Source: CAJQQY01 sp964564545 (GTDB taxonomy: Bacteria; Bacteroidota; Bacteroidia; Chitinophagales; Saprospiraceae). Taken from it: 64,000 nt of DNA. Location of the stretch: NCBI GenBank assembly GCA_964564545.1, contig CAZMBP010000055.1:20623-84622 (forward strand), given 5' to 3'. The position numbers and the translations under genes are program-made. The notes beneath the pieces were generated by a model, which saw nothing but the letters and a program-made list of their open reading frames with translations, ran no database searches and was not told the origin of the DNA. Each line of letters starts with the position of its first letter. The stretch's first letter is position 1. Positions 18,450 to 27,451 of the stretch are shown piece after piece.

Positions 18450-18507
18450 GTTCGTTGATTACCTGCTCTCTTACTTATACTTAATTACATAGGATTTATC
18501 AACGAAC
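18450..18507 (+). promoter_or_regulatory. Inverted repeat upstream of parA (possible operator)
   Basis: GTTCGTTGAT (18450-18459) and ATCAACGAAC (18498-18507) are perfect 10-bp arms separated by 38 bp, ending 15 bp before the parA ATG. Partition operons are normally autorepressed from such sites. The downstream half (TTTATCAACGAAC) also resembles the tail of the hairpin family at 22791 and 34011. Confidence 0.5.
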
Positions 18508-18522
18508 TCAAAAAAGATACGA

Positions 18523-19161
18523 ATGATTATTTCAGTTACCAGCCTTAAAGGTGGAGTAGGGAAGTCCACTATTTCTCAAAATTTAGCAGTTTGTTTTGCT
18601 CACATGGGTTATAAAGTAGCCATAGTCGATACAGATACCAATACAAGTTCTGTGCATTGGTCCGGTATTCGAGAGGAGGATTTGCCACATATTACAGTTA
18701 TGGGAATTGCGACAAGTGATGCCCTACGAAAAAATATCAAGCAGTTGGAAAAGGATTATGATCTTGTCATTATTGATGGTACGCCTTCCTTATCAAAGTT
18801 GGTGAGTACGATTATTATTTTAGGTGATGTGGTTTTAATTCCGATTCGACCAAGTGGATTGGATATTTGGGCTACGGAAAAATTTATTGAAAAGTACGAT
18901 CAAGCCAAAGCATTGAAAGAAGATGTAAAGGCATTCTTTATCCTCAATGAATACAATCCAAGAGTCAGCCTTAATCAAAGTATCAAGGAAGCATTGGCCG
19001 AATTAGAAATCGATACCTTAAAGTCAACTTTAAGACATCGAATTGCGTATGAAGAAGCAGTCGTGATGGGAAAGGGTGCCTACGAATACAAAGATGCCAA
19101 AGCGAAAAAGGAAGTTACCGCATTGGCCAATGAGGTACTGGAAATTATTTCAAAGGAATGA
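18523..19161 (+). CDS. parA: ParA family partition ATPase
   Basis: This 212-residue protein starts with ISVTSLKGGVGKSTISQNLA, the deviant Walker A motif with its signature first Lys. It then shows VAIVDTDTNTSS (Walker A') and LVIIDGTPS (Walker B). It lacks an N-terminal helix-turn-helix, so it belongs to the short type Ib ParF-like class, which segregates plasmids with a small ribbon-helix-helix partner. The gene at 19231 supplies such a partner. It forms a plus-strand operon downstream of the repeat field at 17880-18430. The ATG at 18523 places the Walker motif immediately after the start, as in ParF. Confidence 0.92.
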   Translation: MIISVTSLKGGVGKSTISQNLAVCFAHMGYKVAIVDTDTNTSSVHWSGIREEDLPHITVMGIATSDALRKNIKQLEKDYDLVIIDGTPSLSKLVSTIIILGDVVLIPIRPSGLDIWATEKFIEKYDQAKALKEDVKAFFILNEYNPRVSLNQSIKEALAELEIDTLKSTLRHRIAYEEAVVMGKGAYEYKDAKAKKEVTALANEVLEIISKE

Positions 19162-19230
19162 GTCTAGCGCAAATTCCTCGATAGGGGAGAGGTACATTTC
19201 AATTTTTTTTAAATAGAAAAATTTCAAAAA

Positions 19231-19635
19231 ATGGCAAAGAAAAAATTTAATATCAGTTCGACACTAAAGAAAAATAGCAAAGTAGAAGAGGTGAAGTTAG
19301 CGCCAAAAATTCCTTTGAAAAAAACGACAAAAGACCCTGAGGAAGTAAAAACTAAAGTAGAGGAAATTCATGCAGAGGAAAATAAAAAACCAGTTGCTAA
19401 AAAGGAAACTCCTACAGCTCCTGAAAAAACCACTCCACCTGAACCTATTGAGGCTCCCAAACTAGCGCCTAAAGCTAAAAAAGCAAAACCAGCTGAAAAA
19501 GGTCGAATGGTTAGAATGACGATCGATACTCCAGAAGAAATGCACCTGCAACTTAAAATAAAATCCATCCAAACTCGGATGAGTATGAGAGATTATGTTT
19601 TGAAGTTAATTGAAAAGGACCTAAAAAAGGGGTAA
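19231..19635 (+). CDS. ParG-like ribbon-helix-helix partition protein
   Basis: This 134-residue protein has two parts. Residues 1-90 are low-complexity, rich in Lys, Pro, Glu and Ala, and probably disordered. Residues 91-134 (VRMTIDTPEEMHLQLKIKSI, then TRMSMRDYVLKLIEKDL) fit a beta strand plus two helices as in ribbon-helix-helix DNA-binding proteins. ParG-type partners have a flexible N-tail that stimulates ParF and an RHH domain that binds the centromere. The gene follows parA by 69 bp. The tail is longer than in ParG itself. Function is inferred from fold and context. Confidence 0.78.
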   Translation: MAKKKFNISSTLKKNSKVEEVKLAPKIPLKKTTKDPEEVKTKVEEIHAEENKKPVAKKETPTAPEKTTPPEPIEAPKLAPKAKKAKPAEKGRMVRMTIDTPEEMHLQLKIKSIQTRMSMRDYVLKLIEKDLKKG

Positions 19636-19734
19636 TTGGGTAGTGGGATTCTCCGAGGCTCGTTCCAAATGCTCAAAACAAAAAAGGACTCAAAAAATCT
19701 CCCTACAAATTAGAGTTTATTCTAGTTGTATGGG

Positions 19735-19783
19735 AGAACGTAAAACGTTTAACGTTCAACATCCATCGAATAAAGTCTATTAA
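19735..19783. repeat. Heptamer array 1 (nnAACGT)
   Basis: Seven-bp units run in phase: AGAACGT, AAAACGT, TTAACGT, TCAACAT, CCATCGA, ATAAAGT and CTATTAA, decaying towards the 3' end. It ends 23 bp before the ATG of the Wzi-like gene. The flank TAGAGTTTATTCTA (19711-19724) recurs before array 3, so the repeat unit is larger than the array itself. Confidence 0.7.
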
Positions 19784-19806
19784 CAACCGATTTAATTTAA
19801 AAATAC

Positions 19807-21570
19807 ATGATTCAGATATTTAGAATTTCCCTTATTCTAATTTTCCTACCTATATATATAAGTGTGCAAGGCCAAGGAACTATCGTCCCCTTTGGCAATG
19901 ATGCTTACCATATCATGGACCGCCTTGAAATCAAAACAGGAATTCCTACTCCTTTTCATTCCTCGTTTAAATACTATTTGCGTCGAGATATTACAAACTA
20001 TGCAATGCAAGTAGATACGACTTTTGAAGATTTGTCAATCCTAGATGTCCAGGATCTGAATTATATTTTTAGAGATAATAATGAGTGGTTAGGATTAACG
20101 GAATTCCCAACCACTTTGGTTGGACCAAAAGAAGGGGAGGAGTCGATTGCTAAAATGAGTAGAACTGAGAAGAGGTATTTTGCCAGAGAAAAACCCATTT
20201 TAAAATACTTCTATCGAACGCCTGCTAACTTTTACGAAGCACATACCAAACATTTTCACTTGAAGATTAATCCAATGATTGATTTTAAAATGGGACAAGA
20301 TTCAGAAGATCCTGAGTTGGTCTTTTTAAATCGAAGAGGAATCGAAGTGCGAGGTGGAATTGATGATCGGATCTTTTTTTATTCGAATATTGTAGAATCG
20401 CAAGCGAGATTTCCGAGTTTTGTGAATCGAAGGGTGAATCAAGATTTAGCAATTCCAGGACAAGGTTTTTACAAAACCTATAAAAGTACCATTTTCGATA
20501 TCACCAATGGACTTGATTATTTAAATTCTGAAAGTTACTTAGGATTTAATGTGACCAAACATGTAGGTGTTCAATTTGGCTATGGAAAAAATAAAATAGG
20601 GGAGGGGGAGCGGTCCTTACTCTTGTCAGATTTCGCGAATAATTATTTGTATTTGAAATTGAATACTCGAGTATGGAAATTTCATTATCAGAATATTTTT
20701 GCGGAGTTGTCACCTATTACAGTAAGTGATAGAAGGGGGAATAATTTGTTACCTAAAAAATATATGGCAGCACATTATTTGAATTTTAACTTGACAAAAA
20801 ACTTGACCTTTGGAATTTATGAGGCAGTAATGTTTGGTCGAAACAATAATTTTGAATTTCAATATTTGAATCCACTAATTTTTTATCGAACGGTGGAAGG
20901 ATTTATTGGTAGTCCAGATAATGTTCTTTTGGGAAGTAATATCAAATGGAACTTATTTAACCGATTTCAATTGTATGGTCAGTTTGTTTTGGATGAATTT
21001 AAGTTTGATGAATTATTTATAGAACGCAGAGGGTGGTGGGCCAATAAATATGGAATTCAAGCTGGTGTGAAATATATAGATGCATTTGGAATAGATCATC
21101 TGGATGCTCAAATTGAATATAATCGAGCACGCCCATACACCTATACTCATCGAGATAGCTCTGCAAGTTATAGTCATTATAATCAACCATTGGCTCATCC
21201 TTTAGGCGCTAATTTTGAGGAACTACTTTTAAAATTACGCTATCAACCATTTCATAAACTAGTTTTTGACAGTAGAATACTTTTCATGAATTATGGAGAA
21301 GATACTGAATTGGAAAACTGGGGAAGCAATGTTTTGACTACTCATTTGACAAGAGTGAGCGATTATGATAATGTAATTGGCCAAGGCGTAGGAACAAACA
21401 CCCTAATTATTGGAATCGACGCCAGCTACCAAATCTATCACAACATGTACATTGATGCCCATTTCTTCTATCGAAAAATGGATAGCGAAAATGACGCACT
21501 AGACAACACAACCAATTACATCGGCGGAGGCTTTAGAATGAATATTGGAAAAACGAGAATGGATTTTTAG
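19807..21570 (+). CDS. Wzi-like capsule assembly outer-membrane protein
   Basis: This 587-residue protein has an N-terminal signal peptide (cleavage probably after SVQGQ, near residue 23) and then many short amphipathic, Tyr/Phe-rich strands, as in an outer-membrane beta-barrel. The segment NFEFQYLNPLIFYRTVEGFI with SPDNVLLGSNIKWN and a C-terminal NIGKTRMDF resembles Bacteroidota members of the capsule assembly Wzi family. Wzi proteins anchor or assemble surface polysaccharide at the cell surface. The gene sits just after the partition module with a heptamer array upstream, and serves the same surface-glycan theme as its neighbours. Confidence 0.78.
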   Translation: MIQIFRISLILIFLPIYISVQGQGTIVPFGNDAYHIMDRLEIKTGIPTPFHSSFKYYLRRDITNYAMQVDTTFEDLSILDVQDLNYIFRDNNEWLGLTEFPTTLVGPKEGEESIAKMSRTEKRYFAREKPILKYFYRTPANFYEAHTKHFHLKINPMIDFKMGQDSEDPELVFLNRRGIEVRGGIDDRIFFYSNIVESQARFPSFVNRRVNQDLAIPGQGFYKTYKSTIFDITNGLDYLNSESYLGFNVTKHVGVQFGYGKNKIGEGERSLLLSDFANNYLYLKLNTRVWKFHYQNIFAELSPITVSDRRGNNLLPKKYMAAHYLNFNLTKNLTFGIYEAVMFGRNNNFEFQYLNPLIFYRTVEGFIGSPDNVLLGSNIKWNLFNRFQLYGQFVLDEFKFDELFIERRGWWANKYGIQAGVKYIDAFGIDHLDAQIEYNRARPYTYTHRDSSASYSHYNQPLAHPLGANFEELLLKLRYQPFHKLVFDSRILFMNYGEDTELENWGSNVLTTHLTRVSDYDNVIGQGVGTNTLIIGIDASYQIYHNMYIDAHFFYRKMDSENDALDNTTNYIGGGFRMNIGKTRMDF

Positions 21571-21709
21571 GATAATTTCAAATAGTCTCTTAACGCATTA
21601 AATTTTCTATTCATTTGAAAAAACACTTAACTCACCTTAAAAAACCCATAGTTTAAATTTTTTATATTTGAGAAATTGAACATAAACTCTATGTTTGAAT
21701 TGCTTTTCA

Positions 21710-21751
21710 AAAACGTTCAACGTCCATCGTAAAACGTCTAACGTTAAAAAA
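21710..21751. repeat. Heptamer array 2 (nnAACGT)
   Basis: In-phase 7-bp units AAAACGT, TCAACGT, CCATCGT, AAAACGT, CTAACGT and TAAAAAA end one base before the histidine kinase ATG at 21753. The array therefore occupies the translation-initiation region of that gene. Confidence 0.75.
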
Positions 21752-21752
21752 C

Positions 21753-22784
21753 ATGTGGTTTAAAGATTTCTATTTTAAAAAGCGGAGGTACATTTTAGTC
21801 TATTGCCTGATCTGGTTTGTAGGGATCTTTTTTATTGGTCAAAGACAAGCGGACCGAAGTTTATTGGAAACGGTGCAATGGATTCTGATGGTGATGATAG
21901 TGGATGCGCCGGTGGTTTTCTTTACAGTATTTTATGTTTTCCAAAAATATTTCACGCCTAAAAAAATTATCCAATTTGCCATTTTAGTGGGACTTGGCAA
22001 TCTGTTGACGGTATTTGCGTACTATGGTTTAAATGAGTTTTTTGGCATTGGGAAGTTTAGTTTTCCAAGTTTGGAAAAAGATTGGACCGCTATTCTATTT
22101 CAAATCCAGCAACATACATTTACGGAAATTTTCCATACCGTTTTTATTTCATCGCTTTTGTTGGGCGTTCAATATTATGATTTTAAAAGAAAATATTTAG
22201 AACTCGAAAATGAAAAGGCACAAGCAGAATTACAATTACTTAAGGCACAAATTAATCCTCATTTTTTGTTCAACAACCTGAATGTTTTATCTTCTTTAAT
22301 CAAAAAAGATACGGATGCAGCAGATGAATTTATCACTCGTTTTTCCAAATTGTATCGCTATTTATTGAAGAGTAAAAACAAGGATTTTGTAAGCCTTTCG
22401 GAAGAGTTAGATTTCCTCAATGACTATGTTTTTTTATTAAAAAAACGATTTGGAGAAGCTTATCAGATTGATCAGAAATTAGGAATAGGGGAGGAGGTGC
22501 AATATTCGATTTTACCAGCATCCTTGCAAGGGTTAATTGAAAATGCTGTCAAACACAACGAAGGTTTCCATGCGGCTCCGCTAAAAATAGAAATGAATAT
22601 CGAAGGTGATTTTTTGGTGGTAAAAAATGAAATACGACCCAAATTTGATCCAGTAGAATCAATCGGAAGTGGATTAAAAAATTTGAATATGAGGTATCAA
22701 ATGTTGACGAATACGTCAATAAAAATTTTAAAAGAAAATGGAATATTTGAGGTACGAATTCCATTGATAAAAACCGTTCTTTGA
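21753..22784 (+). CDS. LytS-type sensor histidine kinase
   Basis: This 343-residue protein has four membrane segments in the first ~150 residues and a short coiled coil. A His_kinase domain follows, with QINPHFLFNNLNVLSSL (phospho-acceptor His, near residue 175) and the ATPase N-box LIENAVKHNEG and G-box GSGLKNLNMRYQ. This family pairs with LytTR response regulators, and such a regulator lies 115 bp downstream. The signal sensed is unknown; the membrane part has no recognisable ligand domain. The ATG at 21753 directly follows heptamer array 2. A TATATTTG box at 21663-21670 could be its -7 element, but no -33 box was found. Confidence 0.88.
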   Translation: MWFKDFYFKKRRYILVYCLIWFVGIFFIGQRQADRSLLETVQWILMVMIVDAPVVFFTVFYVFQKYFTPKKIIQFAILVGLGNLLTVFAYYGLNEFFGIGKFSFPSLEKDWTAILFQIQQHTFTEIFHTVFISSLLLGVQYYDFKRKYLELENEKAQAELQLLKAQINPHFLFNNLNVLSSLIKKDTDAADEFITRFSKLYRYLLKSKNKDFVSLSEELDFLNDYVFLLKKRFGEAYQIDQKLGIGEEVQYSILPASLQGLIENAVKHNEGFHAAPLKIEMNIEGDFLVVKNEIRPKFDPVESIGSGLKNLNMRYQMLTNTSIKILKENGIFEVRIPLIKTVL

Positions 22785-22790
22785 CAAATT

Positions 22791-22886
22791 CTGTGGTCAG
22801 ACAAAAGTTGGAAATAAAACGACCGAAGGAAGTGTTATTTCCAACTTTTGTCTGACTTAAAACACGGGATTTATCAAAGAACCATA
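22791..22886 (+). repeat. Hairpin repeat family A, copy 1
   Basis: Perfect 21-bp arms (22797-22817 and 22835-22855) enclose a 17-nt loop AACGACCGAAGGAAGTG. The element begins CTGTGGTCA and ends AAGAACCATAAA, both shared with the copy at 34011-34104, as is TGACTTAAAACA after the right arm. It lies in the leader of the LytTR regulator gene and ends 12 bp before its likely ATG. The conserved ends and loop suggest a mobile palindromic repeat or a structured RNA leader. Confidence 0.75.
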
Positions 22887-22898
22887 AAACATTTCAGC

Positions 22899-23660
22899 AT
22901 GAAAATAATCATCATCGAAGACGAAGTTTTAGCAGCTGAAAAATTAACGGATTTTATTAAAGAATATGATTCGAAGATGGAGATTTTGGCAACCTTGGAT
23001 AGCGTACGAGGATGCATCAATTGGTTTGAAAAAAACGAAATGCCCAACCTGATTTTTTCTGATATCGAATTATTAGATGGTAATGTGTTTTCTTTTTTTC
23101 AAACCAAAAAAATCACTTGCCCCATCATATTTGCTACGGCTTACGACGAATTTTTGATGAAAGCCTTTAATGAAAATGGAATTGCTTATTTGCTCAAACC
23201 TTTTGATTTTAAACAGTTTCAGCAGGCGATGGAAAAGTATGAGCAATTAAAAAACAACTTTGAAAACTTTGATGATTTTTTAATAGATAAAATCAAAACT
23301 TCCTTTTCTCGCAATGAAAATGATTTTAAAAAACGCTTCGCAGTAAAAACTTCGAAGGGGATTTTTATCATCAATGTCGATGAAATTGCCTTCATTCGAG
23401 CAGAGGAAGGTTTGGTTTTTTGCACCACCAAGAATCAAAAGAAATTTACCTTAAATCATTCTTTAAATGAGCTCGAACAATTATTGAATCCAACTGTTTT
23501 TTTCAGACTTAATCGAAGTGAAATAGTCAATGTCAATTTTATCGAAAAATTAGAAAACTATTTCAATGATCGATTAAGTGTTAGTTTGAGCAATTTTGAA
23601 GAAAAATTAATTTCAAGTGCGAGTCGAACGGCTGCTTTACGTCGTTGGATTGATCAGTAA
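22899..23660 (+). CDS. LytTR family response regulator
   Basis: This protein of about 253 residues has a receiver domain (MKIIIIEDEVLAAEKL; phospho-Asp in LIFSDIELLDG, near residue 54; conserved Lys in YLLKPFDF) and a LytTR DNA-binding domain from about residue 145 (FAVKTSKGIFIINVDEIAFI, HSLNELEQLLNP, FFRLNRSEIVNVNFI). I start it at the ATG at 22899, since an upstream TTG at 22848 would add 17 residues encoded by the hairpin repeat. It works with the kinase just upstream, binding promoters as a dimer when phosphorylated. Target genes are not evident. Confidence 0.92.
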   Translation: MKIIIIEDEVLAAEKLTDFIKEYDSKMEILATLDSVRGCINWFEKNEMPNLIFSDIELLDGNVFSFFQTKKITCPIIFATAYDEFLMKAFNENGIAYLLKPFDFKQFQQAMEKYEQLKNNFENFDDFLIDKIKTSFSRNENDFKKRFAVKTSKGIFIINVDEIAFIRAEEGLVFCTTKNQKKFTLNHSLNELEQLLNPTVFFRLNRSEIVNVNFIEKLENYFNDRLSVSLSNFEEKLISSASRTAALRRWIDQ

Positions 23661-23692
23661 GGCGATTCTCTAGAATCGTAAAAAACATTTTT

Positions 23693-23728
23693 TTTGCGCA
23701 AAAAAATTACTCAAACTTTTTACTTTTG
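23693..23728 (+). promoter_or_regulatory. Candidate Bacteroidota promoter for metH
   Basis: TTTG at 23693-23696 and TACTTTTG at 23721-23728 resemble the -33 (TTTG) and -7 (TAnnTTTG) boxes of the Bacteroidota primary sigma factor. The 24-bp spacing is slightly long. The transcript would begin about 40 bp before the metH ATG. No cobalamin riboswitch fits in the remaining leader. A short hairpin (CGATTCT/AGAATCG, 23663-23678) just upstream may end the regulator transcript. Confidence 0.4.
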
Positions 23729-23773
23729 CCCTTTCAAAATTGTTTTTAAGAACCCTAATAGGAATTTACTTAT

Positions 23774-26700
23774 ATGAAAAATATCCATAATATAGCGAAA
23801 GAAAGAATTTTGGTCCTCGATGGTGCCATGGGTACCATGATTCAGGAGTATCAACTAGAAGAGAAAGATTATCGAGGGGAACGATTCGCAGATTTTCATT
23901 TGGACATTAAAGGAAATAATGAGCTTCTTTCAATCACTCGACCTGATGTGATTGAGGCCATTCATAAAGCATATTTAGAAGCTGGTTCAGATATCATTGA
24001 GACGAATACGTTTAGTGCAACTTCGATTGCTCAGGCGGATTACGAAATGGAAGATTTGGCCTATGAAATGAATCTCGAATCAGCCAAAGCAGCTCGTCGG
24101 GCAGCAGATTTTTATACGGAGAAAACACCTGAGAAACCACGATTTGTCGCAGGTGCTTTTGGTCCTACCAATCGAACGGCTTCCCTTTCGCCGGATGTCA
24201 ATAATCCAGGTTATCGAGCCGTGACTTTTGACCAATTGAAAGATGCCTATTATGAACAAGCGAGAGGTTTGATGGATGGGGGAGTGGACCTACTTTTGGT
24301 GGAAACGATTTTTGATACTTTGAATGCGAAAGCGGCACTTTATGCCATCGATCAATTATTTGATGAAAGAAGGGAGAAGTTGCCGATTATGGTTTCGGGA
24401 ACAATTACTGATGCTAGTGGACGAACCCTTTCGGGTCAAACTGCAGAGGCATTTTGGATTTCAGTAAGCCATTTGGATTTGTTTAGTGTTGGATTTAATT
24501 GCGCTTTGGGTGCGCCTGAGATGAGACCACATATTCAAACCCTTTCAAAAATTGCTAACTGCTTTGTGAGTGCTTATCCTAATGCAGGGTTGCCCAATGA
24601 GTTTGGAGAGTATGATCAAAGCGCAGAAGAAATGCAACAATATATACGTGATTTCGCCACCAATAATTTTGTCAATATAATAGGTGGATGTTGTGGAACG
24701 ACACCGGATCATATTAATGCGATGGCGGAAGGCGTAAAAGGAATTCCACCCAGAGAAATTCCAACGCTTCCTGGTTATACTCAATTGAGTGGGTTGGAAC
24801 CTTTGGTGATTCGACCTGAGACGAATTTTGTCAATGTTGGAGAAAGAACCAATGTGACGGGTTCTCGAAAATTTGCTCGATTAATTAAGTCGGGAGATTA
24901 TGCGGAGGCATTAAGTGTGGCGCAACAACAAGTGGAAGGTGGTGCTCAAATCATCGATGTCAATATGGATGAAGGACTGTTGGATTCGAAAGAGGCGATG
25001 GTGACTTTCCTCAATTTGATTGCTTCTGAACCAGACATTTCGAAGCTGCCGATCATGATTGATTCGTCAAAATTTGAGGTGATCGAAGCAGGTTTAAAAT
25101 GTGTGCAAGGGAAATGTGTGGTGAATTCGATTTCAATGAAAGAAGGGGAGGAGCAGTTTATCCAACAAGCTAAAATAGTGAGAAGATATGGAGCGGCAGC
25201 AGTCGTGATGGCATTTGATGAAGAAGGACAAGCGGATACGATTGAAAGAAAAGTGGAGATTTGTAAAAGAGCTTATGATATTTTAGTCGATCAAGTTGGC
25301 TTTAAACCACAAGACATCATTTTTGATCCAAATATTTTTGCGGTCGCAACTGGAATTGCTGAACACAATGAATATGCGATCAATTTTATCGAAGCGACCC
25401 GACAAATCAAAGAACTTTGCCCAGGCGCAAAAGTGAGTGGGGGAGTGTCCAATATTTCATTTTCTTTCCGAGGAAATAATGCCGTTCGAGAAGCCATGCA
25501 TGCTGCATTTTTATACCATGCGGTGAATGCTGGAATGGATATGGGAATTGTGAATGCAGGAATGATGGAAGTATATTCTGATGTTCCAAAAGAATTATTG
25601 ACATTGGTTGAAGATGTTTTATTTAATCGAACGGAAAATGCGACGGAAGCTTTGACAGATTATGCTGAACGCGTAAAAGGTGGAGGAAAACAGATTGTCA
25701 AAGATTTGAGTTGGAGAGAAAAACCGTTGAAGGAGAGATTGACGCATTCGTTGGTTCGAGGAATTACGGAATTTATTGTGGAAGATACGGAGGAGGCGAG
25801 ATTGCAATTTGAGCATCCTTTGGAAGTAATTGAAGGGCCATTGATGGATGGGATGAATGTGGTGGGTGATTTATTTGGTTCTGGAAAAATGTTTTTACCG
25901 CAAGTGGTCAAAAGTGCTCGGGTAATGAAAAAAGCGGTGGCACATTTGAATCCATTTATCGAAGCATTAAAACAAGAGGGAGATAGTTCTTCCAAGGGAA
26001 AAATCTTAATGGCAACTGTAAAAGGGGATGTGCATGATATTGGGAAAAATATCGTAGGCGTGGTGCTCGGATGTAATAATTATGAAATCATCGACATGGG
26101 CGTGATGGTGAGTTGTGACAATATTTTGAAAAAAGCGCGAGAGGAAAATGTAGACATCATTGGCTTAAGTGGATTGATTACGCCTTCCTTGGATGAAATG
26201 GTTTATGTGGCCAAAGAGATGCAACGATTAAATATGAAGATGCCATTGATGATCGGAGGAGCAACCACTTCAAAAACACATACGGCGGTCAAAGTGGAGC
26301 CACAATATAAAGGTACAACGGTGCATGTTTTAGATGCATCTAGAAGTGTGGCGGTGGCGAGTTCCTTGTTGAGTCAAGATGATGATACGCGGAATGATTT
26401 TATTTTAAATACCAAAGAAGAATACGAGCGAGTTCGAGAATTACGAGGAAACCGGAAGTCTTCTAAAAAATATTTAACCCTGAAAAAAGCAAGAGAAAAT
26501 CGCTTGCAATTGGATTGGGCAAATTATGATCCACCTAAGCCAACTTTTTTAGGAACAAAAGTTTTCGAAAATTATTCTTTGGAAGAATTGTCAGAATATA
26601 TTGATTGGACTCCTTTCTTTTCGACTTGGGAATTACGAGGGAAATATCCAGCGATTTTCGAAGATTCCTTCGTAGGGGAGGAGGCGAAAAAATTATTCAA

Positions 26701-27451
26701 CGATGCCCAAAGTATGCTTCGAAGAATTATTGATGAAAAATGGTTGACGGCAAAAGCAGTCATTGGTTTTTTCCCAGCCAACTCAGTAAATGAAGATGAT
26801 CTAGAAATTTACGCTGATGAAAATAGAACTGAAGTTGTTGAAACTTTAAACAACCTGCGACAACAAAGACAAAAAGCACCGGGTCAAAAAAATATTTCGC
26901 TAACTGATTTTATCGCTCCAAAAGAAAGTGGCAAATCAGATTACATCGGTTCATTTGCAGTTACTGCTGGAATTGGAATCGAAAAATGGGTGAAAAAATT
27001 TGAAGCGGAACATGATGATTACAATGCCATTTTGTTAAAAGCCCTGGCGGACCGCTTGGCAGAAGCTTTTGCCGAAAGAATGCATGGTCGAGTGCGAAAT
27101 GAATTTTGGGCTTATACCGAAGAATCATTTACGAACGAAGAATTGATTTCTGAAAAATATCAAGGCATTCGTCCAGCACCAGGTTATCCAGCTTGTCCTG
27201 AGCATACCGAAAAAGGGAAATTATTTAGCATGCTTGATGTGGAAAAAAATACGTCGATTCAATTGACGGAAAGTTTTGCGATGTATCCAGCAGCTGCGGT
27301 GAGTGGTTGGTATTTTTCACATCCGGAATCTAAATATTTTGGGTTGGGGCAAATTTCAAAGGATCAGCTAGAAGATTATGCGAACCGAAAAGGAATGGGC
27401 ATCGAAGAAGCGGAAAAATGGTTAGCACCGACGTTGAATTATGATGTGTAA
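23774..27451 (+). CDS. metH: Cobalamin-dependent methionine synthase
   Basis: This 1225-residue protein has the full MetH domain order. The homocysteine-binding barrel has VLDGAMGTMIQEY at the start and zinc ligands in NCALG and GGCCGTTPDH (near 305). The methyltetrahydrofolate-binding barrel has NVGERTNVTGSRKF and PIMIDSSKFEVIEAGL. The B12 domain has VKGDVHDIGKNIVGVV near residue 750, with the cobalt-ligating His. The reactivation domain carries RPAPGYPACPEHTEK near 1133. It transfers methyl from 5-methyl-THF to homocysteine. All key motifs are present and the length is normal. No metF or cobalamin gene is adjacent, and an IS3 element follows. It is a core metabolic gene next to a plasmid-like module. 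Confidence 0.97.
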   Translation: MKNIHNIAKERILVLDGAMGTMIQEYQLEEKDYRGERFADFHLDIKGNNELLSITRPDVIEAIHKAYLEAGSDIIETNTFSATSIAQADYEMEDLAYEMNLESAKAARRAADFYTEKTPEKPRFVAGAFGPTNRTASLSPDVNNPGYRAVTFDQLKDAYYEQARGLMDGGVDLLLVETIFDTLNAKAALYAIDQLFDERREKLPIMVSGTITDASGRTLSGQTAEAFWISVSHLDLFSVGFNCALGAPEMRPHIQTLSKIANCFVSAYPNAGLPNEFGEYDQSAEEMQQYIRDFATNNFVNIIGGCCGTTPDHINAMAEGVKGIPPREIPTLPGYTQLSGLEPLVIRPETNFVNVGERTNVTGSRKFARLIKSGDYAEALSVAQQQVEGGAQIIDVNMDEGLLDSKEAMVTFLNLIASEPDISKLPIMIDSSKFEVIEAGLKCVQGKCVVNSISMKEGEEQFIQQAKIVRRYGAAAVVMAFDEEGQADTIERKVEICKRAYDILVDQVGFKPQDIIFDPNIFAVATGIAEHNEYAINFIEATRQIKELCPGAKVSGGVSNISFSFRGNNAVREAMHAAFLYHAVNAGMDMGIVNAGMMEVYSDVPKELLTLVEDVLFNRTENATEALTDYAERVKGGGKQIVKDLSWREKPLKERLTHSLVRGITEFIVEDTEEARLQFEHPLEVIEGPLMDGMNVVGDLFGSGKMFLPQVVKSARVMKKAVAHLNPFIEALKQEGDSSSKGKILMATVKGDVHDIGKNIVGVVLGCNNYEIIDMGVMVSCDNILKKAREENVDIIGLSGLITPSLDEMVYVAKEMQRLNMKMPLMIGGATTSKTHTAVKVEPQYKGTTVHVLDASRSVAVASSLLSQDDDTRNDFILNTKEEYERVRELRGNRKSSKKYLTLKKARENRLQLDWANYDPPKPTFLGTKVFENYSLEELSEYIDWTPFFSTWELRGKYPAIFEDSFVGEEAKKLFNDAQSMLRRIIDEKWLTAKAVIGFFPANSVNEDDLEIYADENRTEVVETLNNLRQQRQKAPGQKNISLTDFIAPKESGKSDYIGSFAVTAGIGIEKWVKKFEAEHDDYNAILLKALADRLAEAFAERMHGRVRNEFWAYTEESFTNEELISEKYQGIRPAPGYPACPEHTEKGKLFSMLDVEKNTSIQLTESFAMYPAAAVSGWYFSHPESKYFGLGQISKDQLEDYANRKGMGIEEAEKWLAPTLNYDV

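Larger units (their letters stand above)
17077..18522. other. Plasmid-type origin and partition region (1.4 kb non-coding)
   Basis: This gene-free stretch separates the divergent rep (minus) and parA (plus) genes. From left to right it holds an inverted-iteron operator (17091-17127), an array of about 14 iterons (17148-17552), and a very AT-rich interval around 17580-17720 that could be the unwinding element. Two further iteron copies follow, at 18005-18025 (forward) and 18183-18196 (inverted), with a short one near 18342. A field of short TTTACG/CGTGTTT motifs (17880-18430) and an inverted repeat before parA complete it. No small ORF or RNA gene was recognised. Confidence 0.8.

Noticed and set aside
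22848..22898. Extended N-terminus of the LytTR regulator from a TTG
   Set aside because: The extra codons fall in the hairpin repeat tail, and the receiver domain begins normally at the ATG at 22899.
23661..23773. Cobalamin riboswitch before metH
   Set aside because: The 113-bp gap is too short for the element and no B12-box-like sequence is seen.
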